Assembly (NCBI RefSeq): GCF_003402575.1
Contig: NZ_BGZJ01000002.1
Span: 1 to 64,000 of the forward strand
Reading direction: 5' to 3'
DNA length: 64,000 bases
Source of the DNA: Mesosutterella multiformis
Lineage (GTDB): Bacteria > Pseudomonadota > Gammaproteobacteria > Burkholderiales > Burkholderiaceae_F
This document shows, in pieces, positions 1-9,949 of the stretch. The notes beneath the pieces were generated by a model. The model saw nothing but the letters and a program-made list of their open reading frames with translations. It was not told the DNA's origin and searched no databases. The position numbers and the translations under genes are program-made. Numbering within the stretch: the stretch's first letter is position 1; every line of letters begins with the position of its first letter.

Positions 1-1554
1 CAAGCCATTTCTTGAGACTGACTTCCAGATCGAGCTCGGTCTTCGTCTTCCCATCCTTTTCCGTGCCGAGCCGCTCCTTGATCTCGCCAATCCGCTTGGT
101 GAGGTAGTGGTAGCCGAGCGCGACAAACTGCACGAAGAGCCTGCCCTGAAGGCTGTCAGGGTGCCAGACGCGTGGGCGGCTCCCGTCCATGCCATTCTTT
201 TGGACATTGAAGAGCTCCTCAATCTTCTCCCTCAGCCTGTAGGACTTCAGCGCCTCCTCGGCGTCCTTGACCTCATTGGAGACAAGCGCGAAGAAACCGA
301 AATACTTCCTGGCCTCGCGGAAGGCCTCGTCTCTGAAGGCCACCTTCAGCTTCCCGCCGCGGCCCACGGTCGAACAGTGGAGGAACTTCTCCGCCTTCTT
401 TTCGCCCGCGGGGGAGAGCTGCTCGCCAGCCTCGACGAGCCTCTTGAGCTCGAACAGGTCGTTCACCAGCCTCTGCTCGTCCTTTGTGGCGCGGTCCCTG
501 GAATAGCAGACATGGACATAGAGCCTGCGGCTGAAGGTCTCCGCCTCGCCGGCGGCAATGCCGCCGCGGCTCCTCTGCCTGACGACGGACAGCTCCTTCA
601 TGACCATTTTCGAGGCGCAATGGACCGAAGTGTCGAACGAGCAGACGGAGGACACCGAGTCGAGCCTGTCGCGCAGCTCGTCGACGATCTCCCGAATCCA
701 GAGGGTGGAGGGCGAGGCGAGCGTCAGGAACTTCATGCTGTTCCGTGCGAACTCCGCCATGTTCGCCTGGCTGTAGAAGCCGTTGTCCGTAACTACGACG
801 GGCTTGTCGATGTCGAAGCACTGGAGCTGGCGGATGGCGTTCTGGATGGAGATGACGTCCGGCACGTTCCCCGGCTGCTTCGCGAAGGCGACGGGCTGGC
901 GGTCATTCACCGAGTAGAGCGTGAGCAGCTTGACGGTGTCCAGCCCGTCGCCGTCCTTGTTGAATCCCTGGCGGGCCTCGGCCTGCCCCGAGCTGTAGGT
1001 CGAAACCGTGGTCGAGTCGAAGGCGATGCTCGGGGACGTCTCGAGCCTTGCCGCCCGGGAGGCAAAGAACTTCTGCTGCCCGTCGCCATCCTTGCCGACC
1101 TTGTCGAAGAGCTCGCTGCAGGCGCTTTCGCCCAGGCCTTCCTCGTAGGGCGTCGGTGGCCGACCTGCCAGGCCTCCATGCGGGGGATCGCCGCGCCGTC
1201 CGTGGCGATCAGGTAACGGGCGATGGTGGCGATCTTCTGAGCCGCGGCCGTCCCGAAGGCGCTTTCAAGCCCCTTGTCGATCCCGGTTTCCCTTGCGACA
1301 AGGTCCAGGATGTCAGCCAGGCAGGCGTGCTCGATGGAGGCGGAAGCCTCCTTCTTAGACCTGCTTTTAGGCCTTGTCGGAACAATTTCGCCTGTCTCAG
1401 GGTCTAGTTTGCCCAAAAGCTTGTTTTTCAACGTGACGGTCTTCTGCGTCTCCCGGTCGTACTGCGTGTGGCGCTCGTAGACGTAGACATCCCCATTGGC
1501 GCGGGTTACGCGGCGCTGGCCGACATGGATTTTTCCGGTATAGGTGCGGGACAT
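1..1554 (-). pseudogene. IS4/IS1634-type transposase, frameshifted and cut by window edge
   Basis: The minus strand encodes a DDE transposase starting at an ATG at 1554 (MSRTYTGKI...) behind a GGAG. The first frame runs to a one-base frameshift near 1145-1160, after MEAWQVGH. The protein then continues in another frame, open to base 1. That frame carries the catalytic signatures: FDSTTVSTY (first Asp, about 1020), VVTDNGFYS (second Asp, about 785) and a Y-REK-type motif YRLREKIEELF (Glu, about 215). PGNVPDVISIQN is also typical of the IS1634 group. The C-terminus lies outside the window. The gene is inactive unless the frameshift is a sequence error. Family level is confident; the element's ends cannot be seen. 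Confidence 0.85.
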
Positions 1555-2026
1555 GGCTGGCTCCAATAATGTTATCTATATTATATATAGTAACACTAAA
1601 TGGGTCAAGAAAAAAACGCAGAAAACATCCCCTTTCTGCGGTCTACTCAGCCGAAATCAACCGAACGTGTGCCTGTTGTAGAACTTTCAGGTTCGTCTGA
1701 GACTCCTTTGAGCCAATGCCACTCTCCGCATGACTATGCGTCATGAGGCGGTTTTCTGCTGTCCGAAACTTTCAGACCGTAGACCCGCTTTCCCTTACCG
1801 TTTCAGCCGCGGACAGAAATTGACCCGCCCTTTGAACCGATTTCACTTGATTCATAAATGACGGGCGAGTACACTTTTTACGTACTCTTTTTACATACTT
1901 GATTTTCATTCGTGAACGTACGGAAGCCCAGAAGCAGGCGGCAATGGCTGTTCTTCAGAATTCCAGAGTTCATCCTGAAATCCTGAAACAGGTTCACGGG
2001 AGACATCAACTTCACAAGGAGCTGCG
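1555..2026. other. intergenic region between transposase and nuclease-like pseudogene
   Basis: No convincing gene. It holds the AT-rich promoter region of the minus-strand transposase (about 1567-1600) and probably that element's terminal repeat, which cannot be defined because the other end is outside the window. The plus-strand ribosome site AAGGAG for the next gene is at about 2017. Confidence 0.5.
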
Positions 2027-2838
2027 ATGCTGCAGGCGATTCTGCATGGCAAGGCTGGCCGTATCGAACAGGACGGGGAATCTATCAGCTGGCGTGACGC
2101 GTTCAAACGGCGCGAGGATCTGCTGACTGCCGTCTTTTTTGGCCGCGTGCCTCACCTTTCGGACGATGCCTTGGGCGCGGTTCTGCGCTTTCTGCTCGGT
2201 GACGACAATCCGATAGATCCTTCACCTTTGACAAGCTGGAGCTGTGGCCATACCTGGAATTGAAGCCTGAACATGCTGACCCTGAGCGGGAGTCTGAACA
2301 TGTTGAGCCCGATGTGATGCTTCGCTTTGAAAACTCATTGGTGGTTATCGAGGTCAAGCCCTCATTCGGGGGCTATCAGTATCAGGATCAGTGGCAGCGC
2401 CAGACCAAAGCGGTGGTCGGCGATAACAGTTTTGACAAATATGCAGACCGGCTTTACTACGTGGCGCTCGCCCATACTCCTACCGCCCCGCTGACTCGCG
2501 AGGAGCTGCCCCAACGTTTTCGCCGAATGACGCTGCGTGAATGGGGATCGCTCCGCTACTTTCTGCAAACCGCCCCCGAGTTTGACTCCTGCCGACAGGA
2601 TCGCGCCATTCGTGAAGAGTGGATGCGGGCATTTGAGCTCTTTGGTATGGCACCAGTAATACCCGAGTGGAAGCTCTTGTTTGCCTACTCTGCAAACGAG
2701 GTGAACTTGGGTTGCGGGGTGAAGTCGTTTCCCATCCTGACCTCACCGACTGAACACACTGCTGACTGGGCCGCCCTGGTCGACTATGCCGGGCCACTGC
2801 GCCTCTCTCCCCACGATTTCTCCTTTTTGAATCACTGA
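2027..2838 (+). pseudogene. PD-(D/E)XK nuclease-like protein, frameshifted
   Basis: A gene of about 270 codons starts at ATG 2027 behind AAGGAG. The first frame (MLQAILHGKAGRIEQ...) runs to GDDNPIDP. A frameshift near 2225 then moves the product into a second frame (FDKLELWPYLELKPEH...) ending at 2838. The second half has the layout of a PD-(D/E)XK nuclease core: EPDVMLRFENSLVVIEVKP (acidic residue, then E-x-K) followed by a Gln-rich stretch QDQWQRQ. The fold assignment is an inference from this motif alone. I do not recognise the family name. Such orphan nucleases often sit in defence or mobile regions, which fits the surrounding insertion sequences. No partner gene is left. Confidence 0.6.
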
Positions 2839-3356
2839 CTTTGGCTAAGGATGCCGCTATGAACCTAAATTCCCGCTCTGTTAGCTGTATTTTTAACAAA
2901 AGTCTATTGATTTTCCAAATAGAAAATTTTAAAAAAAGGGTTGATTTATAGGTAAAACATACGTATAATATAGACATATATAATCTCTTTTGCAGCCCTT
3001 GCGATATGACTGATCACAATCCGATCCTTCCCGAAGATGCGCGTATTGTCCGAATCAAAGACACAGAGTACGTTGCAATCCATAAGTATTGGTGGGATAA
3101 AGAAAAAAAGCGGGGCCAACAAAAAAGGCGATATATTTGGCAAGCTTGTTGATGGAAAATTTGTTCCGAACGCAGCTTATGCGGCAGAGCTGAAGCTGAC
3201 CCGTGTCAAAAAGACCACTGATAAGCGTCAGAAATTTGATCATGACAAAACGTTCGGAACAACCGCACTCCTTACTCAAGCAGCAGAAACCTCGGGTTTA
3301 ACTGATGATTTGAAGAAAGTTTATGGTGAGGGGAAGGCCGCCATGATGGTAAGCCT

Positions 3357-4662
3357 GAGGGTGAGGAAAATTTTGTGGGTGACTCTGATATGCTCTTGGA
3401 GGAGCCTCAATGAAACGAAAGACAGACCCTTGGATAGTGTTGCAGGACAGATTTTAGAAAACGCCAAGAAATCCGGGCTTGAGATTAATACCGCAGAGGA
3501 TGCGGAAAATCTTATGGCCCATATGCTCGGTCGGCTGCTGACTCAAATGCTTGACGGTGAAATGACCAATCATCTCGGTTACGAAAGAGGCGGTAAACGT
3601 GTCACCGAAATGAGCGTAACGGGCATAGTTCGAAAACCCTCAAATCGTCCAGCCTTGGAAATATCCGTATTGACGTACCAGAGACCGCAAGGGAGAGTTG
3701 AGCCGAGGGTCGTTCCTAGCATAAACGCCAGCTGGCGGGGTTTTGAGGACAAGGTCTGGCCTTGTACGCCAGAGGGCTCTCACCCGGGAAATTCAGGCTT
3801 TTCTATGATGAATACGTATGGAGACCAGTGCCGAATTTATCAGCGATGTTACGGACGCCATCCTTCCTGAGGTTGAAAATGGCAGAACCGTCCTCTGGAT
3901 CCGTTTTATACAATGTTTTCTTTGACGCTATTCGAGTCAAAATCCGAGGTGATAATGGCATTGTTACCCCGAAAGCGGTCCATCTTGCCTTGGGCGTAAA
4001 CGCCCAGGGCCGCAAGGAAGTTTTGGGGATGTGGTCGCTGATAAGAAAGCGCAAATATTGGCTTAAGGTCTTCACTGAACTCAAAACAGGGGGGTGTCTG
4101 ATATTCTGATTGCTGTCACAGACGGACTCAAGGGAATGAAGGAGCGCTGAAGCTGCCTTCCCAACACTCTGCTGCAGACCTGCATTGTTCACCTGATCAG
4201 GAACAGTCTGAAATTCGTCGATATAAGGATACAAGCGTAGCCGGCGCGCTGAAGCCCATTTACCGGGCCGTAAACGCGGCTGATGCGCGGAAGGAACTGG
4301 ACGCTTTTGCACAGTCGGAATGGGCTCAGATACCCTACATCGCCAAACAGTGGATCGATTCCTGGATAAGGTGATCCCTCTTTGATTTTCCCCAAATATC
4401 CGCAGACTTATTTATACAACCAATGCCATAGAGAGCCTTAATCGGGATCTAAGAAAGTAATTAAGACCCGAGCTGCTTTCCCTACTGAAACGGCTGCTTT
4501 GAAACTTCTCTTTCTGGCAATCCGGAAAGTAGAGAAAAGATGGGTCGGCCTTCTCCATACTGGAGTGCCGCTATGAGAGAATTGGTTGTGCTATTTGGTG
4601 ACCGAATCACCCCTACATCGATTAACCTTGAACGAGCCGCCCACAAAAAATTACACACCCTC
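3357..4662 (+). mobile_element. IS256-family insertion sequence, decayed copy
   Basis: The ends match as imperfect inverted repeats: GAGGGTGAGGAAAATTTTGT on the left and, read on the other strand, GAGGGTGTGTAATTTTTTGT on the right. The element is flanked by a perfect 8-bp direct repeat, GTAAGCCT (3349-3356 and 4663-4670), the size expected for IS256-family target duplication. It is 1306 bp, against 1343 bp for the intact copy at 28628-29970. The differences I can see are almost all single-base losses. Confidence 0.93.
3410..4625 (+). pseudogene. IS256-family transposase, multiply frameshifted
   Basis: Same gene as the intact 415-residue transposase at 28686-29933, but broken by many one- and two-base deletions spread along its length. 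Examples: GATAACGAAAGC has become GATAAGAAAGC near 4041, and GGACTGGGG-type runs are shortened near 4320. Recognisable blocks remain: NAKKSGLEINTAEDAENLMAHMLGRLLTQMLDGEM near the N-terminus, VFFDAIRVKIRGDNG near 3910 and VHLALGVNAQGRKEVLGMW near 3990. No functional product is possible as written. Confidence 0.9.
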
Positions 4663-5984
4663 GTAAGCCTGGCGGCATATCAAATCATCAAAACACTACT
4701 TCACAGCATAGATTCAAGATTTTTCTGATACTAACGCCTTGCCAGCCGGTCTTCCAGACAATATCGAGTCTCAAAGACTAAGTGAGTTATCGCAGGATAT
4801 TGGCTCAGATACAGCTTCATTAAATCGGCTCTTTGCTCTTCGGGCCAAGCGTCTTCCTGAAACAGAATATTTATCATTCGACAGCACACGAATCGCGTCT
4901 GAAAGCCGATCTCTGACAGATGTACGAAAAGGAATTAGTAAACGCGGAGGCTACGAAAACCAGATTGGTTTGGCGCTCCTCTACGGTCATAATTCTGGTG
5001 TTCCCTGATGTTCAGGCGATTCGCCGGAAACGTGCCAGATATAGTCACTATGCATGACCTTCTGACTCGATGGGAAAACATCGGAGTCAGTAAAAAAATT
5101 ATCTCAATTTTTGATCGGGCTATTGCAGCCGTGAGAATCTTCGGCTGCTCTGCAAGAACAAGCATCACTTCATCATGGCTGCCAAAACTGATCACTCCTT
5201 CATCAGGGACGCCATCGAAGATAATCTTCCCGCTTTCTGGGATATGACGAACAACGTTCGCGGTCACAACCTGACCGCTGTTCAAACCCAGGTCACAATA
5301 CCAGGCACGAAAGAGGACCCAAAATCATGTAGTGTTTGGGTGTACATCTATTACAGTCTTGCAGTTGCAAATAATGAGCAGGATAAATTTTTATCTGATT
5401 TGGTAACCTTTGAAGAAGACTGGATTAACGGGTTAGCCAGCCCTGATTCCAAACTTTTGAGATTCTATGAAACACCTGATAGTGAACCCGGTAAAAAGCC
5501 TCTGATCAGAAACAATGATGCTGTCAATGAAAAGGTCAGATACATGGGATTCTTTTCAATGATCAGCGATCGAAAACTTGAGTCGAAAGAAATCCTGGAG
5601 ATCTACAGAACGCGCGACTGCATCGAGAAATGCTTTGGGGTTATCAAGACTGATGTTGGTTTTACAACTACAAGGGGACACTCCGACGTTTCTGTTAATG
5701 GACGTCTCTTGTTAGCCTTCATCGCTGCCACAATTGTTTCCTGGCTCATCAAAGCCATGAGTGTTGAAGTGAAAATAGGGAAGAAATCCTATGCACCTCT
5801 GCTTGACGAATATTCTCTCATGGAGCTGCTGGAAGATGTGGGGCAGATCCGTTTCTATAGCTCATCAATAGGAAAAGTTTGGCTCGGGGAAATTTTAGGT
5901 CGCCACAGACTCGTTTTTGAGCGACTCGGACTGGAAAACTGCCTCCTGAATCCCGCTATGTATAAGTAAATCGGGAATTCAGGT

Positions 5985-6611
5985 ATGAAATACGATCTTC
6001 AGCAAACCACCAAGCTGGTTACCCAGCTGCAGCAGGCCCACAGACTCGCGGCCGCTTTCTACATGCGTATCCTCCCGCTATTCGATACGATCGCCTATCA
6101 GACGCTGTACTCCGAGTTCTGGTTCTGGGAGCCCACCGAAACTTACACCCCTCCCGCGATACATATCCCCATCCGGCACTTCGGCATGGTGCTATCTGCC
6201 GCTGTTTGCTTCGACTCATGCCTACCGGGACAAGACATACAGCAAGGCAGTAAAAGGCGATAAAGCGCTGATTTTCCGCAACTATATCGACTACGATTTC
6301 CGCAGTGACTCAGACTTGCGTGCAGGTAAGAATACCAAGCCCGATCCTTTGGAAATGTCTGGCAAGGAGGCAGTGGTTGAAGTCAATCTGTACCGTTGCC
6401 TGCAGGAAAGCGACTGGAAAATGGTTAAAGAAGCTGACAGGCCCCTCTTCAACCTGATTGGCAGCAAAGTGGCAAATGTCCTCAATTTGAGTTCTGCTCC
6501 ATGCATTGGCCGCTCGCCAAGTTCCTTGCTGACCCTAATATCGTTACCAATTGGATCAAAGAGAAGAGTGCTATCGCCAAGCCGGTGACTGGTCCCGAAC
6601 AAGCCTCGTAA
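5985..6611 (+). pseudogene. decayed gene of unknown function
   Basis: About 205 codons spread over three frames. It begins at ATG 5985 (MKYDLQQTTKLVTQLQQAHRLAAAFYMRILPLFD...), shifts near 6170-6240 to the frame reading YSKAVKGDKALIFRNYIDYDFRSDSD, and shifts again near 6500 to HWPLAKFLADPNIVTNWIKEKSAIAKPV, ending at TAA 6609-6611. The continuous sense of the three pieces shows a real gene that has taken at least two indels. I do not recognise the family. It follows the dead IS4-type transposase by 16 bases and could be a passenger or the old flanking gene. Confidence 0.5.
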
Positions 6612-6697
6612 CCTGGCAGAGCCTGGTGACGTTATCTACGGTTCCCCGCCGAAGAGTCATCAGGCTCTGACAATCTCCCTTCATATCCGACGCGGAA

Positions 6698-7867
6698 CTA
6701 CACGCCGCGGTACGTATTCGTCCAGTCCGTGAACCCTTGATTCTTCGCCTGCAGCAGAAGCGGGAGAATCGCGTTTTTAAGCTTCTCGCTGAAAGCTTCT
6801 TTGTTTTCAAGCGTCGCGACGAACTGCTCCGCGTTCGGAATCACGTCGCGGTAAGACTCAATCACTTTCCTGAAATGCTGAGTCTCCCGGTTCGCGGTAA
6901 GCCCGATGAACTGCACTGAGCAGAAGTCATCAAGGTACGCCGTATCCGGAAGATTGTCGTTTTTGCTGCTGTTTGGGCTCCTGAACGTAGGTACCAGATT
7001 CCAGATCTGGTCATGCAGCACGAATTTCCAGGGGACAAAGTGGTCAACCGACATCGGTCCCAGGCTCTCAAGCGCGTCCTTCGTGAAGTGACGGAGCGTG
7101 TAGATGTCGTAAACATCGCCATCCCGCTCGATCGCTGAACGCCAGTAGTCCTTCGCACGGGAGAAATCAAGACTGTTCGGGCTGGTCGGCTGAATGAGCT
7201 TCTCTGAAATCGCCGGGACGCTCGGGTTCTTCTGCTGCAGGAACTGCGTGAGCTTGAAGTACGTGCACTCCGTGATGATCGGATTATTTTCGATAAAGTA
7301 CCGCGTCCACTCAGGCGTCAGCTGAATGCCATCCTTACTGATCACGTAAGGCGTCCGGCCGGCGTTCATCGCTTTCTGGCTCAGGTCGCGCGTGAGGTTA
7401 TCCTTCTTCGACTCAAAGGACTTCCCGAATTCCTTCCGGTACTCCGCGTACTGGTCATTGAACACCGCGGCGATAAAGCGCTGCGGAACATAGCGCGTCA
7501 TCATCCGGATCTTTTTCTCCACATCCGGATTCTGGATCCCCATAACCGCGGCCACGATATCGTCGTACGACGAATCATCCGGCAGATGGCACTCTTCCCT
7601 CACGGCATAGATCAGTTCCGCGAGCTGATCTGAGTACCCGAGATTCAGACGGAAATAGATCACCGGGTACCAGGCGGCTGCCACCATGCGGGCCGTCATC
7701 TCTTTAAAGGAAACGAATTCGCGTTTGTTTTCAGACGCGATCCTGAGGAGCGCGAGCATCCAGACGTACTTGTAGCAGTTCGTCGTATTGGCCAGCATCT
7801 GCTCAAGCGTCCCCCCTTTCGGAGACGCCGTCGCGATCGCGAATGAAAACACGTTATCTGATGCCAT
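6698..7867 (-). CDS. HNH-type nuclease-like protein (copy 1)
   Basis: 389 residues, ATG at 7867. The C-terminal third carries an HNH-like arrangement: SVDHFVPWKFVLHDQIWNLVPTFRSPNSSKNDNLP (roughly residues 265-300). It holds the D-H pair, a W-N-L-V-P-T stretch and the N-x-x-K-x-D tail typical of HNH endonucleases. The N-terminal 230 residues are alpha-helical in character and have no family I recognise. A paralogue lies immediately upstream (8001-9220). Both genes are preceded about 40 bases upstream by the same palindrome CCCTAAAATAGGG, so they are probably co-regulated. DNA cleavage in a defence or conflict system is plausible but inferred. Confidence 0.8.
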   Translation of the reverse strand: MASDNVFSFAIATASPKGGTLEQMLANTTNCYKYVWMLALLRIASENKREFVSFKEMTARMVAAAWYPVIYFRLNLGYSDQLAELIYAVREECHLPDDSSYDDIVAAVMGIQNPDVEKKIRMMTRYVPQRFIAAVFNDQYAEYRKEFGKSFESKKDNLTRDLSQKAMNAGRTPYVISKDGIQLTPEWTRYFIENNPIITECTYFKLTQFLQQKNPSVPAISEKLIQPTSPNSLDFSRAKDYWRSAIERDGDVYDIYTLRHFTKDALESLGPMSVDHFVPWKFVLHDQIWNLVPTFRSPNSSKNDNLPDTAYLDDFCSVQFIGLTANRETQHFRKVIESYRDVIPNAEQFVATLENKEAFSEKLKNAILPLLLQAKNQGFTDWTNTYRGV

Positions 7868-7903
7868 GCGTGGAATGCCTTGATAAATTCCAGATGCGGA
7901 TTG

Positions 7904-7916
7904 CCCTATTTTAGGG
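7904..7916 (-). promoter_or_regulatory. palindromic operator candidate upstream of HNH copy 1
   Basis: CCCTATTTTAGGG (5-bp arms CCCTA/TAGGG) sits 37 bases upstream of the start codon. The same 13 bases plus the flanking CGT occur at the same place upstream of HNH copy 2, while the surrounding sequence has diverged. That points to a conserved regulator site. Confidence 0.55.
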
Positions 7917-8000
7917 CGTACTGGTGCAGGAAAAGGAATGGGGCTTTCTCATGGAACCAACCACCCTGGAGTCGGAAAGAATCTCCCCGCCATCAGCAGG

Positions 8001-9220
8001 CTACAGACGCAGATCGTTCCCGGATATGTAGTCGGATTGCCACTTCGAAAAGCCCTGAATTTTTGCCTGCAGGAGAAGAGCCCCAACCGCGTCCTGCAGC
8101 TTCTCCCGCAGCTGCGCCTCGTGTTTAAGGAGATCAGCGATACTTTTCGCATTTGGCATCAGATCACGGTAAGCATCCATAATCGGATCCGCTTTTTTCT
8201 TTTTTTTGTTTTTTCAATATTCTCGGGCTTTTCCCAATCTATATTGGCTTTAAGCCCCAGGATCTGAATATTGCAAAAATCATCCAGAAAATCCCTGTCA
8301 GGTAAATTGTCGCTTTTACTGCTGTTCGGTCTGCCAAAGGTTGGCACAAGATTCCAAAGCCGGTCGTGAAGAACAAATCTCCAGGGCACAAAGTGATCGA
8401 TTGCCAATCCGCCCAGACGATTTAAAGCATTTTCGGTGAATGGGTTCTTCGTGTAGATGTCATACACCTGTTCATTCGACTTGATAGCCCGCTTCCAGTA
8501 ATTTCTTGCGCTTTTGAATTCCTCGGTTTCCTTTCTCTCCGTCGGTCTTATCAGCTTTTCAGAAACAGCCGGAACGTTAGGATTCCTCCGCTGAACGAAC
8601 TGGGTCAGCTTGAAATACGTGCTGTCCGTAATCATCTGGCTGTAATCCAGAAAGAACTGTATCCAGTCTGGCATCAGCGTTATGCCGCCTTTCTCAATCA
8701 CATAGGGCGCCTGAGATTTATTACCCGCCTCTTGGCTGAAAATCTTGACATCATTATCTTTATGACCTTCAAAAGACGAGCCATACTGCCGCTTGCTTAT
8801 CGCGAGCTGATCATCAAACAAGGATCCAATAAACCGAGAAGGGACATAGCGGGTCAACTTACTGAGTTTGCTTTTCAGCTCTGAATTCCTGCTTTGCAAA
8901 ATTGCCTCAATGATTTCCTCATAAGAGGCGTCATCCGACAAGGCGCATTCTTTTTGAACGAGCCGAATCTTTTCCTCTAACTTATCTGAGTAACCAAACT
9001 TCAGACGGAAATAAACGACTGGGTACCAGGCGGCCGCGATCATGCGGGCAGCCATTTCCTGATTGGAAATAAACCCGGTTTTGCCCTCAGAAACGATTTT
9101 GACAAGAGAAAGCAGCCAATAATATTTATAGCTGGCGGAAACATCAGCAACCATCTGCTCGAGCTGGCGTCCTTTTGGAGACGCTATGTTCGCAAACGAA
9201 AAAGCGTTATCTGCTGCCAT
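8001..9220 (-). pseudogene. HNH-type nuclease-like protein (copy 2), C-terminal frameshift
   Basis: Paralogue of the 6698-7867 gene. The first 353 codons (ATG 9220) are intact and include the HNH-like stretch AIDHFVPWRFVLHDRLWNLVPTFGRPNSSKSDNLPD. The frame then fails in an A-rich run near 8190-8215 (three adjacent runs of 6-8 A on the coding strand). The following frame continues as MDAYRDLMPNAKSIADLLKHEAQ...LLLQAKIQGFSKWQSDY and stops at 8001. That matches the end of copy 1 (SYRDVIPNAEQF...LLLQAKNQGFTDW). As written the product ends early, at 8159, with a short unrelated tail. The HNH centre is retained, so activity might survive. The break may be a homopolymer sequence error or a slippage site. 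Confidence 0.75.
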
Positions 9221-9257
9221 AGATGGATTGCCTTGATTTATACCGGATGCTGAAAGT

Positions 9258-9270
9258 CCCTATTTTAGGG
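9258..9270 (-). promoter_or_regulatory. palindromic operator candidate upstream of HNH copy 2
   Basis: CCCTATTTTAGGG lies 38 bases upstream of the HNH copy 2 start, between it and the SocA-like gene. It is the twin of the site at 7904-7916. Confidence 0.55.
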
Positions 9271-9295
9271 CGTCTGGCGGTCTTTTCCTCTCGCT

Positions 9296-9754
9296 CTAGA
9301 AATCCGCCTCGTACGCGCCGCTCACCTCGAGCCTCGCGAGAAACGCATCCCTCATCGCGGCTTTCGGAATCACGGACGGGATGGGAGCTCCGGCAATCAA
9401 TGGATCCGCGAGAACCAGGTCCCGCAGTTTCCAGCCAGAAAACTGCCCGTAGACGAGGTACACCTGATCGAGCCCCTCTTTCTCATCTGCCGTGAGTCCC
9501 GGGTCTCCGGTCTCCGAGGAGTTCAGAATCCTGAACCCTGGCTCTTTCCCATATTTCTCAAAAAGCGCCGGAATCACGGGTCCCATCTGCCACACTTCGA
9601 AATCCTCTTCGAAAAGCGGCTTTCCGGTCATCGTCAAAGAAAATCCCTGACTGTAATAGAGGAGTTTCTGAAGCACCGGAAGCGTCATGACGTCTCCTGA
9701 CTCCTCATCCATTTTGGCGAGCAGATACCGGATCGCTTTCTCACAGGCTGTCAT
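9296..9754 (-). CDS. SocA/Panacea-domain antitoxin-like protein
   Basis: 152 residues from an ATG at 9754, chosen because AGGGAGG lies about 8 bases upstream; a longer GTG start at 9787 is possible. The sequence MTACEKAIRYLLAKM...LPVLQKLLYYSQGFSLTMTGKPLFEEDFEVWQMGPVIPALFEKYG is the classic SocA/GepA (DUF4065, Panacea) pattern, with the L-Q-K-L-L-Y-Y-x-Q and W-x-x-G-P-V motifs. Members are antitoxins that neutralise very varied toxins. The nearest downstream genes on the same strand are the two HNH proteins, 75 bases away, making a toxin/antitoxin-like layout possible (inference). No classical small toxin is adjacent. Confidence 0.85.
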   Translation of the reverse strand: MTACEKAIRYLLAKMDEESGDVMTLPVLQKLLYYSQGFSLTMTGKPLFEEDFEVWQMGPVIPALFEKYGKEPGFRILNSSETGDPGLTADEKEGLDQVYLVYGQFSGWKLRDLVLADPLIAGAPIPSVIPKAAMRDAFLARLEVSGAYEADF

Positions 9755-9925
9755 CACGGGATCCTCCCTTTGATTCATCCGCGTCACAGTAATGGTTTCT
9801 GAGCCGGGTCACCGGAATCCACTTCACGGAAACCGCTGATTTCCCGTGGATTCCAGAGAACCCTCTTTCCCCCATTCTGTCAGGAAAAAGCACGCCTTAT
9901 TGACCCAAACACGTTTTGTTTCGAT

Positions 9926-9949
9926 TTATCTATATCACTAAAGAGATAA
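9926..9949 (+). promoter_or_regulatory. inverted repeat in flavoprotein promoter region
   Basis: TTATCT (9926-9931) and AGATAA (9944-9949) form 6-bp arms 12 bases apart, about 95 bases upstream of the flavoprotein start. The region is AT-rich and promoter-like. Suggestive only. Confidence 0.3.

Larger units (their letters stand above)
3349..4670. repeat. 8-bp target-site duplication GTAAGCCT around IS256 copy 1
   Basis: GTAAGCCT occurs at 3349-3356 and again at 4663-4670, directly touching both ends of the element. One copy belongs to the interrupted transposase gene (codons ...MMVSLAAY...). Confidence 0.95.
3007..5969 (+). pseudogene. IS4/IS1634-type transposase interrupted by an IS256 element and frameshifts
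   Basis: Pieces of one DDE transposase of about 550 codons. It begins at ATG 3007 (MTDHNPILPEDARIV...), shifts frame near 3137 and continues as GKLVDGKFVPNAAYAAEL. It is split at 3356/4663 by the IS256-family element. It resumes with AYQIIKTLL, shifts again near 4725, and carries FDSTRIASES (first Asp, about 4880). A further shift near 5115 restores FDRGYCSREN, which contains the second Asp. The largest intact piece (5175-5969) has the third catalytic region EIYRTRDCIEKCFG. The reading frame across the IS256 insertion is continuous once the element and one target copy are removed. It is a different element from the one at 1-1554 but of the same broad family. Confidence 0.85.

Noticed and set aside
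107-1216. 369-codon open frame on the plus strand
   Set aside because: It is the antisense shadow of the minus-strand transposase, whose catalytic motifs read cleanly on the other strand.
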